Source of the DNA: Actinomycetales bacterium | Lineage (GTDB): Bacteria > Actinomycetota > Actinomycetes > Actinomycetales > Actinomycetaceae | Length of the DNA: 11,838 nucleotides | Direction: 5' to 3' | Assembly (NCBI GenBank): GCA_022838965.1 | Contig: JALHDK010000091.1 | Coordinates: 1 to 11,838, forward strand | Part shown: one piece after another, positions 1-7,235 of the stretch | Numbering within the stretch: the first letter of the stretch is position 1 | Layout of the letters: every line of letters begins with the position of its first letter | Program-made: the position numbers and the translations under genes | The notes under the pieces: model-generated | Databases searched by the model: none | The model's input: the letters and a program-made list of their open reading frames with translations, nothing else | What the model was told of the DNA's origin: nothing

Positions 1-114
1 CGGGACCGCGACCCCGTCCTCTCCGGCCATCTCGTGCTCACCACGCGGCGCGGGATTCTCCGCGGCCACGTCCTCCAGCGGCTGCCCGGTGTGCTGGGCC
101 AACCCTGCTGCCAT
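1..114 (-). CDS. Start of an unidentified protein, cut by the window edge
   Basis: An open frame of 38 codons begins at ATG (114-112, minus) and runs off the left edge. It is preceded by a good Shine-Dalgarno sequence, AAGGAG, 5 nt before the ATG, which is the main reason to believe the start. The visible N-terminus (MAAGLAQHTGQPLEDVAAEN...) is hydrophilic, rich in Ala, Glu and Gly, and has no signal peptide or membrane segment. I do not recognise it. It lies downstream of nrdE on the same strand, where nrdF sits in many relatives, but nothing visible resembles the usual NrdF start (a motif like AINWN within the first 20 residues). An NrdF with a long N-terminal extension cannot be excluded. 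A possible -10 (TAACGT, 214-219 minus) lies upstream, with no clear -35. Confidence 0.5.
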   Translation of the reverse strand, partial: MAAGLAQHTGQPLEDVAAENPAPRGEHEMAGEDGVAVP

Positions 115-305
115 GCGGTCTCCTTCGATGCTGCGATCCTGCCCGGCTGGGCTCACGTCGTGGGGCACCGTCGGGCGGGGGCGGACGTCACCTGGGTGGT
201 CCTCCCCACACCGACGTTATCCCGCCCCTTCCCCGCTCAGGGCGGCCCGAAGTCCCACATGGTGACGGGGCGGATGTGCAATCCGGCACGCTGCCGCCCG
301 GGTCA

Positions 306-330
306 GCGGGGTGGCGGCACGCCACCCCGC
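306..330 (-). terminator. Hairpin after nrdE, probable terminator
   Basis: A perfect 11-bp inverted repeat (GCGGGGTGGCG / CGCCACCCCGC) with a 3-nt loop lies 15 bp beyond the nrdE stop codon. No T-run follows on either strand, which is common for actinobacterial terminators. It separates the nrd operon from the gene at the left edge and suggests that gene has its own promoter. Confidence 0.6.
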
Positions 331-345
331 GGCGCTGGCCAGCTC

Positions 346-2505
346 CTACAGCATGCAGGACACGCAGCCCTCGACCTCGGTGCCCTCGAGCGCCATCTGC
401 CGGAGCCGGATGTAGTACAGGGTCTTGATGCCCTTCCTCCAGGCGTAGATCTGGGCGCGGTTGAGATCGCGGGTGGTGACGGTGTCCGGGAAGAACAGGG
501 TGAGGGACAGGCCCTGGTCCACGTGTTGCGTGGCCGCGGCATAGGTGTCGATGATCTTCTCGTACCCGATCTCGTAGGCGTCCTGGTAGTACTCGAGGTT
601 CTCGTTCGTCATGAACGGCGCCGGGTAGTAGACGCGCCCGATCTTGCCCTCCTTGCGAATCTCGATCTTCGAGACGATGGGGTGGATCGAGGAGGTCGAG
701 TTGTTGATGTACGAGATCGACCCCGTGGGGGGCACCGCCTGGAGGTAGGCGTTGTAGATGCCGTGGCGCATCACGGAGTCACGCAGCCTCCGCCAGTCGT
801 CCGGCGTCGGGACGTGGACGCCGGCCTCGCGGAACAGGTCACGCACCCGCGGCGTCCGCGGCTCCCACACCTGGTCGATGTACCGGGCGAAGAACTCGCC
901 GGACGCGTAGGTGGAGTCCGCGAAACCGCCGAAGGCCCTCCCTCGCTCGATCGCGATCCGGTTGGAGGCGGCGAGGGCGTGGAAGAGCACCGTGTAGAAG
1001 TAGATGTTCGTGAAGTCGATGCCCTCCTCGGACCCGTAGAAGATCCTCTCCCGCGCGAGGTAGCCGTGCAGGTTCATCTGTCCGAGGCCGATGGCGTGGG
1101 ACTCGGCGTTGCCGCGCGCGATGGACGGCACCGAGCGGATCTCGCTCTGGTCGGAGACGGCGGTGAGGGCGCGGATGGCGGTCTCGACCGTGAGCCCGAA
1201 GTCCGGTGAGTCCATCGCCCGGGCGATGTTCAGCGATCCCAGGTTGCAGGAGATGTCCTTGCCCACGTCCGCGTAGGAGAGGTCCTCGTTGTAGGTGGAG
1301 GGGGTGGACACCTGCAGGATCTCGGAGCAGAGGTTGGACATGACCACCTTGCCCTTCACCGGGTTGGCGCGGTTGACCGTGTCCTCGAACATCAGGTACG
1401 GGTAACCCGACTCGAACTGGATCTCCGCGAGGGTCTGGAAGAACTGGCGGGCGTTGATCCTCTTCTTGTGGATCCGCTCGTCGGCCACCATCTCGCGATA
1501 CCGTTCCGTCACGTTGATGTCCGCGAACGCCTTCCCGTACACGCGCTCGACGTCGTACGGCGAGAACAGGTACATGTCCTCGTTGGTGCGGGCGAGTTCG
1601 AAGGTGATGTCCGGAACCACCACCCCGAGGGACAGCGTCTTGATCCGGATCTTCTCGTCGGCGTTCTCGCGCTTGGTGTCCAGGAAGGCGAGGATGTCCG
1701 GGTGGTGGGCGTGGAGGTACACCGCACCGGCGCCCTGGCGGGCGCCGAGCTGGTTGGCGTAGGAGAAGGAGTCCTCCAGCAGCTTCATGACCGGGATCAC
1801 GCCCGAGGACTGGTTCTGGATCTTCTTGATGGGTGCGCCGGCCTCGCGCAGGTTGCTGAGCAGGAGCGCCACTCCGCCGCCGCGCTTGGAGAGCTGGAGC
1901 GCGGAGTTGATGCCGCGTGCGATCGACTCCATGTTGTCCTCGATGCGCAACAGGAAGCAGGAGACAAACTCGCCGCGCTGCTTCTTGCCCGCGTTGAGGA
2001 ACGTGGGGGTGGCGGGCTGGAAGCGGCCGCTGATCATCTCGTCGATGAGGTGCAGCGCGAACTCCTCGTCGCCGGCCGCAAGCGTGAGTGCCACCATCAC
2101 CACCCGGTCCTCGAACCGTTCCAGGTAGCGCCTGCCGTCGAAGGTCTTGAGCGTGTACGAGGTGTAGTACTTGAAGGCCCCGAGGAACGTGGGGAAACGG
2201 AAGCCGTACCCGTGGGCGCGGCCGAAGGCCCGTTCGAGGAACTCGCCCGAGTAGCGGTCGAGCACCCCGGCCTCGTAGTAGCCCTCCTCGCGCAGGTAGC
2301 GGAGCTTCTCCGCCAGGCTGGGGAAGGTCACGGTGTTCGGGTTGACGTGCTGCAGGAAGTACTGGCGAGCCGCCTCGCGGTCCTTGTCGAACTGGATGCG
2401 GCCCTCGTCGTCATACAGGTTCAGCATCGCGTTGAGGGCGTGGTAGTCCAGCTGTGGCGGGACGGGCCCCGTTCCTACGCGGACATCTGCGAGTGTCTCG
2501 ACCAC
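346..2505 (-). CDS. nrdE: Class Ib ribonucleoside-diphosphate reductase, alpha subunit NrdE
   Basis: NrdE reduces ribonucleoside diphosphates to deoxyribonucleotides in the cytoplasm, using a radical supplied by NrdF and electrons from NrdH. The 719-aa product closely resembles mycobacterial NrdE (for example [20 protein letters not shown] and [15 protein letters not shown]). With the GTG start at 2505, the active-site cysteines fall at C183 and C420 (redox pair), C393 in NLCSE (thiyl radical) and C714/C717 in the C-terminal EGCVSCML tail. Each is offset by exactly 5 from Salmonella NrdE (178, 415, 388, 709, 712). The frame stays open to an ATG at 2589, but that extension lies inside nrdI and is Arg/Gly/Pro-rich junk. 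GTG 2505 overlaps nrdI by 31 nt, which suggests translational coupling. NrdF is not encoded immediately downstream. The family assignment is certain; the exact start is less so. Confidence 0.97.
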   Translation of the reverse strand: MVETLADVRVGTGPVPPQLDYHALNAMLNLYDDEGRIQFDKDREAARQYFLQHVNPNTVTFPSLAEKLRYLREEGYYEAGVLDRYSGEFLERAFGRAHGYGFRFPTFLGAFKYYTSYTLKTFDGRRYLERFEDRVVMVALTLAAGDEEFALHLIDEMISGRFQPATPTFLNAGKKQRGEFVSCFLLRIEDNMESIARGINSALQLSKRGGGVALLLSNLREAGAPIKKIQNQSSGVIPVMKLLEDSFSYANQLGARQGAGAVYLHAHHPDILAFLDTKRENADEKIRIKTLSLGVVVPDITFELARTNEDMYLFSPYDVERVYGKAFADINVTERYREMVADERIHKKRINARQFFQTLAEIQFESGYPYLMFEDTVNRANPVKGKVVMSNLCSEILQVSTPSTYNEDLSYADVGKDISCNLGSLNIARAMDSPDFGLTVETAIRALTAVSDQSEIRSVPSIARGNAESHAIGLGQMNLHGYLARERIFYGSEEGIDFTNIYFYTVLFHALAASNRIAIERGRAFGGFADSTYASGEFFARYIDQVWEPRTPRVRDLFREAGVHVPTPDDWRRLRDSVMRHGIYNAYLQAVPPTGSISYINNSTSSIHPIVSKIEIRKEGKIGRVYYPAPFMTNENLEYYQDAYEIGYEKIIDTYAAATQHVDQGLSLTLFFPDTVTTRDLNRAQIYAWRKGIKTLYYIRLRQMALEGTEVEGCVSCML

Positions 2506-2888
2506 AGCTGTTCCAGTCCCTCCCGGACCCGCTGGACGTCCTCCGCGGTTCCCAGTAGCTCGAATCGGTAGAGGTAGGGCACCTGGCACTTCGCGGCGAT
2601 GATGTCACCCGCGAGGCCGAAGGCCCGTCCGAAGTTGGTGTTGCCGGCGGCGATGACCCCCCGGAGGAGTGCCCGGTTGTGTGGATCGTTCAGGAATCTG
2701 ATCACCTGCCGGGGGACCGCCCCCCCGGTGTTGCCGCCGCCGTAGGTCGGAACGATGAGGACGTACTCCTCGTCCACCCGGAATCCGTCCTGCCACTGCA
2801 GCGGGATCCGGGTGGCGGGCAGGCCGAGCCGCTCCACGAAGCGGTGCGTGTTCTCGGACACCGACGAGAAATAGACGATCCGTCCCAT
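2475..2888 (-). CDS. nrdI: Flavodoxin-like NrdI, class Ib RNR maturation factor
   Basis: NrdI is the small flavodoxin that supplies oxidant to assemble the dimanganese-tyrosyl radical of NrdF. The 137-aa product has the expected features: an N-terminal beta strand and phosphate loop ([15 protein letters not shown], about residues 4-18), the TYGGGNTGG flavin loop around residues 48-56 and the conserved AAGNTNFG segment around residues 80-87. The length is normal for the family. The ATG at 2888 has a strong Shine-Dalgarno sequence (GGGGAGG, about 5 nt upstream). It lies 60 bp downstream of nrdH and overlaps the nrdE start by 31 nt, so nrdH-nrdI-nrdE reads as one operon. Confidence 0.95.
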   Translation of the reverse strand: MGRIVYFSSVSENTHRFVERLGLPATRIPLQWQDGFRVDEEYVLIVPTYGGGNTGGAVPRQVIRFLNDPHNRALLRGVIAAGNTNFGRAFGLAGDIIAAKCQVPYLYRFELLGTAEDVQRVREGLEQLWSRHSQMSA

Positions 2889-2948
2889 CGATCCTCCCCG
2901 GGGCTGTCTCGGCCCGCCACCCTTCCCCGTCGGTGGCGGGCACGCGGT

Positions 2949-3203
2949 TCAGGCGGTGCGGACGCCCGCCCCGGCGGACACCCGGGCCGCCGCCCTGATG
3001 CGGTCCGGGCGGAACCCGGACCAGTGGTCCCCGTCCGCGAACACCACGGGAGCCTGCTGGTAGCCGAGCGCCTTCACCGTCTGGAGCGCCTCGGGATCCG
3101 TGGTGATGTCCACGACGGTGTACTCGAGGCCAAGCTTCGCCAGCGCGCGGTAGGTGGCATCACACTGCACGCAGTTCGGCTTGCTGTAGACGGTGATGCT
3201 CAT
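2949..3203 (-). CDS. nrdH: Glutaredoxin-like NrdH, electron donor to class Ib RNR
   Basis: NrdH is a small redoxin with a glutaredoxin-like sequence and thioredoxin-like reduction that re-reduces the NrdE C-terminal cysteines. The 84-aa product has the CVQC active site at residues 11-14, the conserved ALGYQQAPVV cis-proline segment (45-54) and the family signature HWSGFRPDRI (60-69). The ATG at 3203 follows a strong GGAGGAG Shine-Dalgarno sequence. It is the first gene of the operon, 95 bp downstream of the nearer NrdR box. The C-terminal tail after residue 72 (Ala/Gly/Val-rich) is variable in the family. Confidence 0.96.
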   Translation of the reverse strand: MSITVYSKPNCVQCDATYRALAKLGLEYTVVDITTDPEALQTVKALGYQQAPVVFADGDHWSGFRPDRIRAAARVSAGAGVRTA

Positions 3204-3297
3204 CTGCGGTCTCCTCCTGCCCTCACAGCCGCAACTTCCGCCGCTGTAACAACATGTGTGTGATTTGCTCGAACGTAGGGGTGTCCCCGGTGCAGCA

Positions 3298-3345
3298 ACA
3301 CTACAGCTAGTGGTCCCAAAGCAACAGCACCACTACATTTTGTGT
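3298..3345 (-). promoter_or_regulatory. Paired NrdR boxes over the nrdHIE promoter
   Basis: Two 16-bp palindromic sites, ACACTACAGCTAGTGG (3298-3313) and CCACTACATTTTGTGT (3330-3345), each match 12 of 16 positions of the NrdR consensus (ACACTATATATAGTGT). Their starts are 32 bp apart, about three helical turns, which is the usual geometry for cooperative binding of the ATP/dATP-sensing repressor NrdR. On the minus strand TAGTGT (3298-3303), inside the proximal box, and TACGTT (3272-3277) are possible -10 elements. Each has a TTGCTT/TTGCTG-like -35 at a rather short 15-nt spacing, so the exact promoter is uncertain. nrdR itself is not in the window. Confidence 0.85.
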
Positions 3346-3390
3346 CGGCGTGTCGATCGCAGCGTGTCATCCCCACTCCGTCCCGCCCGC

Positions 3391-3546
3391 TGTGGACTCC
3401 CGGCTCCCGGCTGGGGACACGCTGTGGAGCCGTCCGACGGCCCCAGCCGGGAACCGCAACCAAGTCTCCCCGGCACCACTGACAGAAACCCCGGCGGCGA
3501 TCCGGCCCCCACCCCTGTGGATGGGCGCCCGCCGTCGTCGTCCACA
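3391..3546. promoter_or_regulatory. Cluster of DnaA-box-like TGTGGA motifs
   Basis: The hexamer TGTGGA occurs at 3391-3396, 3423-3428 and 3516-3521, and its complement TCCACA at 3541-3546, four times in 156 bp. The last lies in TCGTCCACA, which matches 8 of 9 bases of the actinobacterial DnaA box TTGTCCACA; the others match 6 or 7 of 9. The cluster is upstream of the NrdR boxes, in the gap between sdaA and nrdH. DnaA control of nrd genes is established in E. coli; for this site it is inference. Confidence 0.35.
3405..3452. repeat. 12-bp inverted repeat with 24-bp spacer
   Basis: TCCCGGCTGGGG (3405-3416) and CCCCAGCCGGGA (3441-3452) are perfect inverted repeats. The spacer holds a small hairpin of its own (CCGTCCGACGG, 3430-3440). 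Lying between the sdaA stop and the nrd promoter, it could act as a terminator for sdaA transcripts or as a regulatory structure upstream of nrd. It has no T-run. Confidence 0.55.
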
Positions 3547-3556
3547 ACGGTGGACG
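3539..3556 (-). terminator. Hairpin downstream of sdaA
   Basis: CGTCCAC-AACG-GTGGACG is a perfect 7-bp stem with a 4-nt loop, 28 bp beyond the sdaA stop codon. A partial outer stem (CGCCC 3526-3530 with GGGCG 3556-3560) could extend it across a bulge. GTGGACGGGCG (3550-3560) also repeats GTGGATGGGCG (3517-3527) with one mismatch. No T-run is present, so a terminator role is likely but unproven. Confidence 0.4.
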
Positions 3557-3583
3557 GGCGGCCCCGGAAATCGCGGCGGGGTC

Positions 3584-4159
3584 TCAGCACTCCACGACGT
3601 TGACCGCGAGGCCGCCCTGCGCGGTCTCCTTGTACTTGCTCATCATGTCCATCCCCGTCTGCCGCATGGTCTCCACGACCGCATCGAGGGACACGGTGTG
3701 CGTCCCGTCCCCCCACATGGCGAGGCGTGCGGCGTTGATCGCCTTCACCGCCGCCACCGCGTTGCGCTCGATGCAGGGGATCTGGACGAGGCCGCCGATC
3801 GGGTCGCAGGTGAGCCCGAGATTGTGCTCCATGGCGATCTCGGCCGCGTTCTCCACCTGGGGCGGACGCCCACCCATCACCTCGGCCAGTCCGGCCGCCG
3901 CCATCGCCGACGCCGATCCCACCTCGCCCTGACAGCCCACCTCGGCCCCGGCGATGGAGGCGTTCGTCTTGATGATCGTGCCGATCGCGGTGGCGGCGAG
4001 CAGGAAGCGCCGCACCCCCTCCTGGGACGCGCCGGGGACGAAGGTCAGGTAGTACTTGAGAACGGCCGGGATCACGCCGGCCGCCCCGTTGGTGGGGGCG
4101 GTGACCACCCGGTGTCCCGAGGCGTTCTCCTCGTTCACGGCGAGAGCGAACAGGTTCAC
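3584..4159 (-). CDS. SdaA C-terminal fragment (iron-sulfur catalytic part)
   Basis: This is the second reading frame of the broken sdaA, 191 aa from GTG 4159, whose GTGA overlaps the stop of the first frame. It carries TAPTNGAAG (residues 20-28) and the three cluster cysteines C76 (EVGCQGEVG), C118 (LTCDP) and C129 (IPCIERN). The spacings of 42 and 11 are the same as in the Legionella enzyme (C343, C385, C396). The last residue is Cys, as in the C-terminal tail that folds into the active site of that enzyme. No Shine-Dalgarno sequence precedes the GTG, so translation would depend on coupling to the upstream frame. Confidence 0.7.
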   Translation of the reverse strand: MNLFALAVNEENASGHRVVTAPTNGAAGVIPAVLKYYLTFVPGASQEGVRRFLLAATAIGTIIKTNASIAGAEVGCQGEVGSASAMAAAGLAEVMGGRPPQVENAAEIAMEHNLGLTCDPIGGLVQIPCIERNAVAAVKAINAARLAMWGDGTHTVSLDAVVETMRQTGMDMMSKYKETAQGGLAVNVVEC

Positions 4160-5067
4160 ATCACCAGCAACGGATCGGCCTGCCGCGGCGCGACCGGGCA
4201 GTCGTCCGCGGCCGCGTCCCAGCCCAGCGCGGCCGCTTCGCGCGCCTTCAGCTCGCGGAACAGCCGCCCCGCCCGGCGCGGCACCCCCAGCCCGCCGGGC
4301 AGGATCCCCTCACCTTCCAGACCGGCGAGGATGCACTGGTTCATGGCCCGCCAGATCTCGTCGAGGCGCGCGTCCAGCTCGGCACGCGGCCGCATCGCCT
4401 CCTCGTTCGCACGCACCAGGTCCGCCACCCCCAGTCCCGCGGCCGCACAACGGGCGAGCAGCTCGGCACCGCTCCCGAAAGGGTGGGGAGGGACGACGAC
4501 GACGCCGTCGCCGTGGTCCTCCAGCGGTCGCGTGGTGTCCCCCTCGAGTCGCGTCACGAAACCGCCCCCGATGGAGAAGTAGACCCGGTCCAGGACGGGT
4601 GTGGCATCCGCCGCGGTGATCCGCAGGGCGTTGACGTGCTGCGGGAGGCTGGCGTGGGGGAGGAAGCGGATGTCGCGCTCCGGGTCGAAGGGCACCGCGA
4701 GGGTGCCGGCCAGCCGCAGCTCCCCGCGTGCCGCGACCTCGTCCCAGAGGCTGGCGATGACCTCGGCGGGGCAGGTGCGGGGATGGTAGCCGGCCAGGCC
4801 CCACAGCACCGCCCTGTCGGTGCCGTGACCGTGACCGGTGGCGCCGAGGGAACCGTACAGGTCCACCACGACGCGGGACACCGGTGGTCTCGTCGCCGCC
4901 ACCTCCTGCGCGAACGACAGCGCCGCCTTCATCGGACCCACCGTGTGCGACGACGACGGCCCGATCCCGATGGAGAACAGGTCGGTCACCGACAGCGGGC
5001 GGGCGGTGGGCCGGGGGGAGGGGTGGGCACGCAGGTCGGGGACGCCCTCGTGGTGGTCGGTTCCCAT
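4156..5067 (-). CDS. SdaA N-terminal fragment (beta domain and start of alpha domain)
   Basis: This is the first reading frame of the broken sdaA, 303 aa from ATG 5067. After a 25-residue disordered His/Pro/Arg-rich leader comes the family start [21 protein letters not shown] (residues 26-46), then the rest of the beta domain ([25 protein letters not shown]) and the first part of the alpha domain ([20 protein letters not shown]). It ends DPLLVM-stop. A longer frame starts at GTG 5109, but ATG 5067 sits 6 nt behind a possible -10 (CAGACT), which suits a leaderless transcript. It contains none of the iron-sulfur cysteines and cannot be active alone. Confidence 0.7.
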   Translation of the reverse strand: MGTDHHEGVPDLRAHPSPRPTARPLSVTDLFSIGIGPSSSHTVGPMKAALSFAQEVAATRPPVSRVVVDLYGSLGATGHGHGTDRAVLWGLAGYHPRTCPAEVIASLWDEVAARGELRLAGTLAVPFDPERDIRFLPHASLPQHVNALRITAADATPVLDRVYFSIGGGFVTRLEGDTTRPLEDHGDGVVVVPPHPFGSGAELLARCAAAGLGVADLVRANEEAMRPRAELDARLDEIWRAMNQCILAGLEGEGILPGGLGVPRRAGRLFRELKAREAAALGWDAAADDCPVAPRQADPLLVM

Positions 5068-5073
5068 ACCAGC

Positions 5074-5079
5074 AGTCTG
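5074..5079 (-). promoter_or_regulatory. Possible -10 of a leaderless sdaA promoter
   Basis: CAGACT (minus strand) keeps the A2 and T6 of TAnnnT and ends 6 nt before ATG 5067, so the transcript would begin at or next to the start codon. No Shine-Dalgarno sequence and no clear -35 are visible. Confidence 0.35.
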
Positions 5080-5130
5080 CCACCGGGACGGCTCCACCGG
5101 CAGGGGCACGGCACACCCGTCCGGCCAGCC

Positions 5131-5159
5131 TTGGCCCCCGCCCCCGGGTGGGCCATCCT
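5131..5159 (+). promoter_or_regulatory. Possible leaderless promoter for the Vps62-like gene
   Basis: TTGGCC (5131-5136), a 17-nt spacer and CATCCT (5154-5159) form a plausible weak promoter whose start site would fall at ATG 5166, 6 nt after the -10. There is no Shine-Dalgarno sequence before this ATG, which agrees with a leaderless message. Confidence 0.35.
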
Positions 5160-5165
5160 TGCAGG

Positions 5166-7235
5166 ATGACCCAAAGTGCGGCGCCGGAGGACCTCGCCCT
5201 GCTGCGCCGTTTCGAGCCGGTGCTCCGCCTGACCGCCGGCGAGATGTTCCACCCCACGCCCGTCGAGACCTACCTGGCGCAGTCCCAGCTTCTCCTCCAC
5301 GCGGGCACGCCGTACGCCGAGGTGATCGCGGACCGCGGAGAACTCGATCCGGACACGCTCGCGGCGCACGGCCGCGCCCACCCGGACGGCGCCCTCTCGT
5401 TGCGGTACGTGACCCGCGGCATGGGCTTCCGGGAGCACCGCGCCTGGCTACGCCGCGGTGGCCGGGACCACTTCCGGCCCGTGAGCCGCGCGGCCGCCGT
5501 CGGGCTGCTGTCCCGGCTCATCGCCGCCCTCATGCAGTTGAGCCTCCTCGTCCGGGGCCGCGTCCCCGGCGGATGGACGGCCGCGGCGGTGGAGCAGGCC
5601 AGGGAGGCCAACCCGGCGCGGCGCACCGCGTGGTACGGGCGGGTGGCCCGCGAGGCCGGGTTCGTCATCCTGCAGTACTGGTTCCTCTACCCGATGAACG
5701 ACTGGCGGTCCTCCTTCGGCGGTGTCAACGACCACGAGGCGGACTGGGAGCAGGTGACCATCTTCCTCGCCGACGAGCCCGAGCCCCGGCTCCTGTGGGT
5801 GGCCTTCTCCAGCCACGACGAGGTGGGGGCCGACCTGCGGCGCCGCCGGGATGACCCGGACCTGCAGTTCGTGGGGGAGCATCCGGTGGTGTTCGTGGGC
5901 GCCGGATCGCACTCGGGGGCCTACCTCCCCGGGGAGTACCTCGTGACCGTGGCGCCGGTGCTCCCCCGCTGGCTGGACGCGACCCGGCGGACGATCGCGG
6001 GCCTGATCCCGGGCAGGGAGGCCTCCGAGCTGAGCGTGGGGATCCCGTATCTCGACTACCGGCGTGGCGACGGGCTGTCCATCGGCCCGGGCCAGGACCA
6101 GGAGTGGGAGGCCCACCTCATCGACGACTCCACCCCGTGGGTCCGGGAGTACCGCGGCCTGTGGGGCCTGGAGACGCGCGACCGGTTCGGGGGCGAGCGG
6201 GCTCCCGCCGGCCCGCGCTACGAGCGCGACGGCCGGGTGCGCCAGTCGTGGGGTCAGCCGGTGGCGTGGGCGGACCTCGACGGCGTCCCGCCCACCGCCG
6301 CCGCGGCCGCCGCCCTGTGGGAGGGGCGCGCCGCCGAGCTGGACCGGCGGCGCGCGGCTGTCGACGAGGCGCTCGGGGCGGCGCGGGCGGAGCTGCGCGC
6401 CGCCACCGTGGCCGAGGGGGTCACCGGGCGGGCGACGACGTCGCGGGCGGTCGCTGCCGCCGCCCGGAGGCGCGTGGCGGAGCTGCGCGCCGAGCAGGCG
6501 GCCCTGGCGAACGCGCACGACGACGCCCTGCGCTTCCGGGGGCAGCCGGTGGTGCTGCCGCACCCCCATGCGCACCTGCGGCACCGGGCGGTGCCGCTCT
6601 CGGCCGGCGCCGGATCGCGCGTGCTCGGGGTGTGGGCGGCGCTGTCGGCGGCACTGCTCATGGCCACCCTCGGGGGCCTCATGGTGGCGAATCCGCCGCG
6701 GCTGCTGGTGTGGACGACGGTGGTGATCGCGGGGATGATCGCGCTGGAGGCGGTCCTTCGCGGGCGGCTCTTCACGCTGGTCACGAATGTGCTGGTCACG
6801 GCGGGGGTCCTCATCACCATCGGGGTGGTGGTGGCGTTCACCCTCGCGAACCTCCGCGTGACGGCGGGCATCCTGCTCCTGCTGGCGGCGGCCTACCTGC
6901 TCGTCCGCACCATCTCCGACGCCAGCGGAGTGGATCGGACGGCGGGCGGCGGGGCGGCGCCGCTGATCCTCTCCGCGCCCGCTCAGCCGTGCGCCTCCGG
7001 CAGGCCGCGCAGCCGCACGGACAGGCAGGTCACGCCGCCTTCCAGCTTCTCGAACTCGGAGATGTCCACCGCGAGGACCTCCAGCCCGCGGTCACGAAGC
7101 AGCGTGGCCGTCTCCGGCGCGCTCGCCGACATGAGCACGGTGGTCCCTCCCAGCAGCACCACGCTCGCACCGTGCTCCTCCTCCACCGGCAGGAACCGGG
7201 GGAAGATCGAGGTGTCGTCCATCCGCGGCGGATAG
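5166..7235 (+). CDS. Membrane-anchored protein with Vps62/DUF946-like domain, function unknown
   Basis: The product is 689 aa. Residues 14-41 (FEPVLRLTAGEMFHPTPVETYL) and 168-251 resemble the Vps62/DUF946 domain of fungi and plants: YWFLYPMNDW (171-180), NDHEADWEQVTIFL (188-201), SSHDE (215-219) and GAGSHSG (245-251). HEADWE also recalls the GHRHDWE motif of necrosis-inducing (NLP) proteins, which suggests a shared beta-sandwich fold with possible metal or ligand binding through H190, D193 and E195. Residues about 384-455 are Ala/Arg/Glu-rich and probably coiled coil. Four hydrophobic segments follow (about 486-581). There is no signal peptide, so the N-terminal domain probably faces the cytoplasm, though this is uncertain. 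The last 100 residues are Ser/Pro/Arg-rich and are the antisense of ddaH, since the frame meets no stop until 7235. The family's usual end is probably near residue 585. The longer frame from 4884 is rejected because it is antisense to sdaA. Confidence 0.8.
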   Translation: MTQSAAPEDLALLRRFEPVLRLTAGEMFHPTPVETYLAQSQLLLHAGTPYAEVIADRGELDPDTLAAHGRAHPDGALSLRYVTRGMGFREHRAWLRRGGRDHFRPVSRAAAVGLLSRLIAALMQLSLLVRGRVPGGWTAAAVEQAREANPARRTAWYGRVAREAGFVILQYWFLYPMNDWRSSFGGVNDHEADWEQVTIFLADEPEPRLLWVAFSSHDEVGADLRRRRDDPDLQFVGEHPVVFVGAGSHSGAYLPGEYLVTVAPVLPRWLDATRRTIAGLIPGREASELSVGIPYLDYRRGDGLSIGPGQDQEWEAHLIDDSTPWVREYRGLWGLETRDRFGGERAPAGPRYERDGRVRQSWGQPVAWADLDGVPPTAAAAAALWEGRAAELDRRRAAVDEALGAARAELRAATVAEGVTGRATTSRAVAAAARRRVAELRAEQAALANAHDDALRFRGQPVVLPHPHAHLRHRAVPLSAGAGSRVLGVWAALSAALLMATLGGLMVANPPRLLVWTTVVIAGMIALEAVLRGRLFTLVTNVLVTAGVLITIGVVVAFTLANLRVTAGILLLLAAAYLLVRTISDASGVDRTAGGGAAPLILSAPAQPCASGRPRSRTDRQVTPPSSFSNSEMSTARTSSPRSRSSVAVSGALADMSTVVPPSSTTLAPCSSSTGRNRGKIEVSSIRGG

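Larger units (their letters stand above)
3584..5067 (-). pseudogene. sdaA: L-serine dehydratase (iron-sulfur type), frame broken by an apparent 7-nt deletion
   Basis: The whole unit corresponds to single-chain bacterial SdaA, which deaminates L-serine to pyruvate and ammonia with a [4Fe-4S] cluster. Related enzymes read DP..V(I/M)DWVN(M/L)FALAVNEEN across the middle; E. coli has [20 protein letters not shown]. Here the first frame reads DPLLVM then stops (TGA 4158-4156), and [12 protein letters not shown] resumes in the -1 frame. The Asp-Trp pair is missing, which fits loss of 7 nt. The break is inside the catalytic alpha domain, not at the alpha/beta boundary where Firmicutes split the enzyme into two genes. 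No slippery heptamer is visible. All other conserved residues are intact, so the damage is recent, or the two parts are made separately, or the sequence has an error. Confidence 0.75.

Noticed and set aside
34..2571. Long plus-strand frames (34-1209 and 1468-2571) opposite nrdE
   Set aside because: They are complements of a strongly conserved NrdE; their products are Val/Gly/Asp/Arg-rich and match no family.
3204..3297. Riboswitch in the nrd leader (a B12 element was considered)
   Set aside because: The leader before nrdH is under 100 nt from the NrdR box and shows no B12-box-like conserved sequence; class Ib enzymes are B12-independent.
3391..3546. Chromosomal replication origin
   Set aside because: Only four imperfect DnaA-like cores are present, with no AT-rich unwinding stretch and no dnaA or dnaN nearby.
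4150..4180. Programmed -1 ribosomal frameshifting in sdaA
   Set aside because: No X-XXY-YYZ slippery heptamer precedes the stop, and a shift would still leave out the conserved Asp-Trp.
3350..4582. A 410-codon plus-strand frame across the sdaA-nrdH gap and sdaA
   Set aside because: It is mostly antisense to sdaA and begins in the repeat-rich gap, with no ribosome-binding site and no recognisable domain.
3584..5067. Natural two-subunit serine dehydratase (SdaAB plus SdaAA)
   Set aside because: The known two-gene form is split between the beta and alpha domains. Here the break is well inside the alpha domain and two conserved residues (Asp-Trp) are lost.
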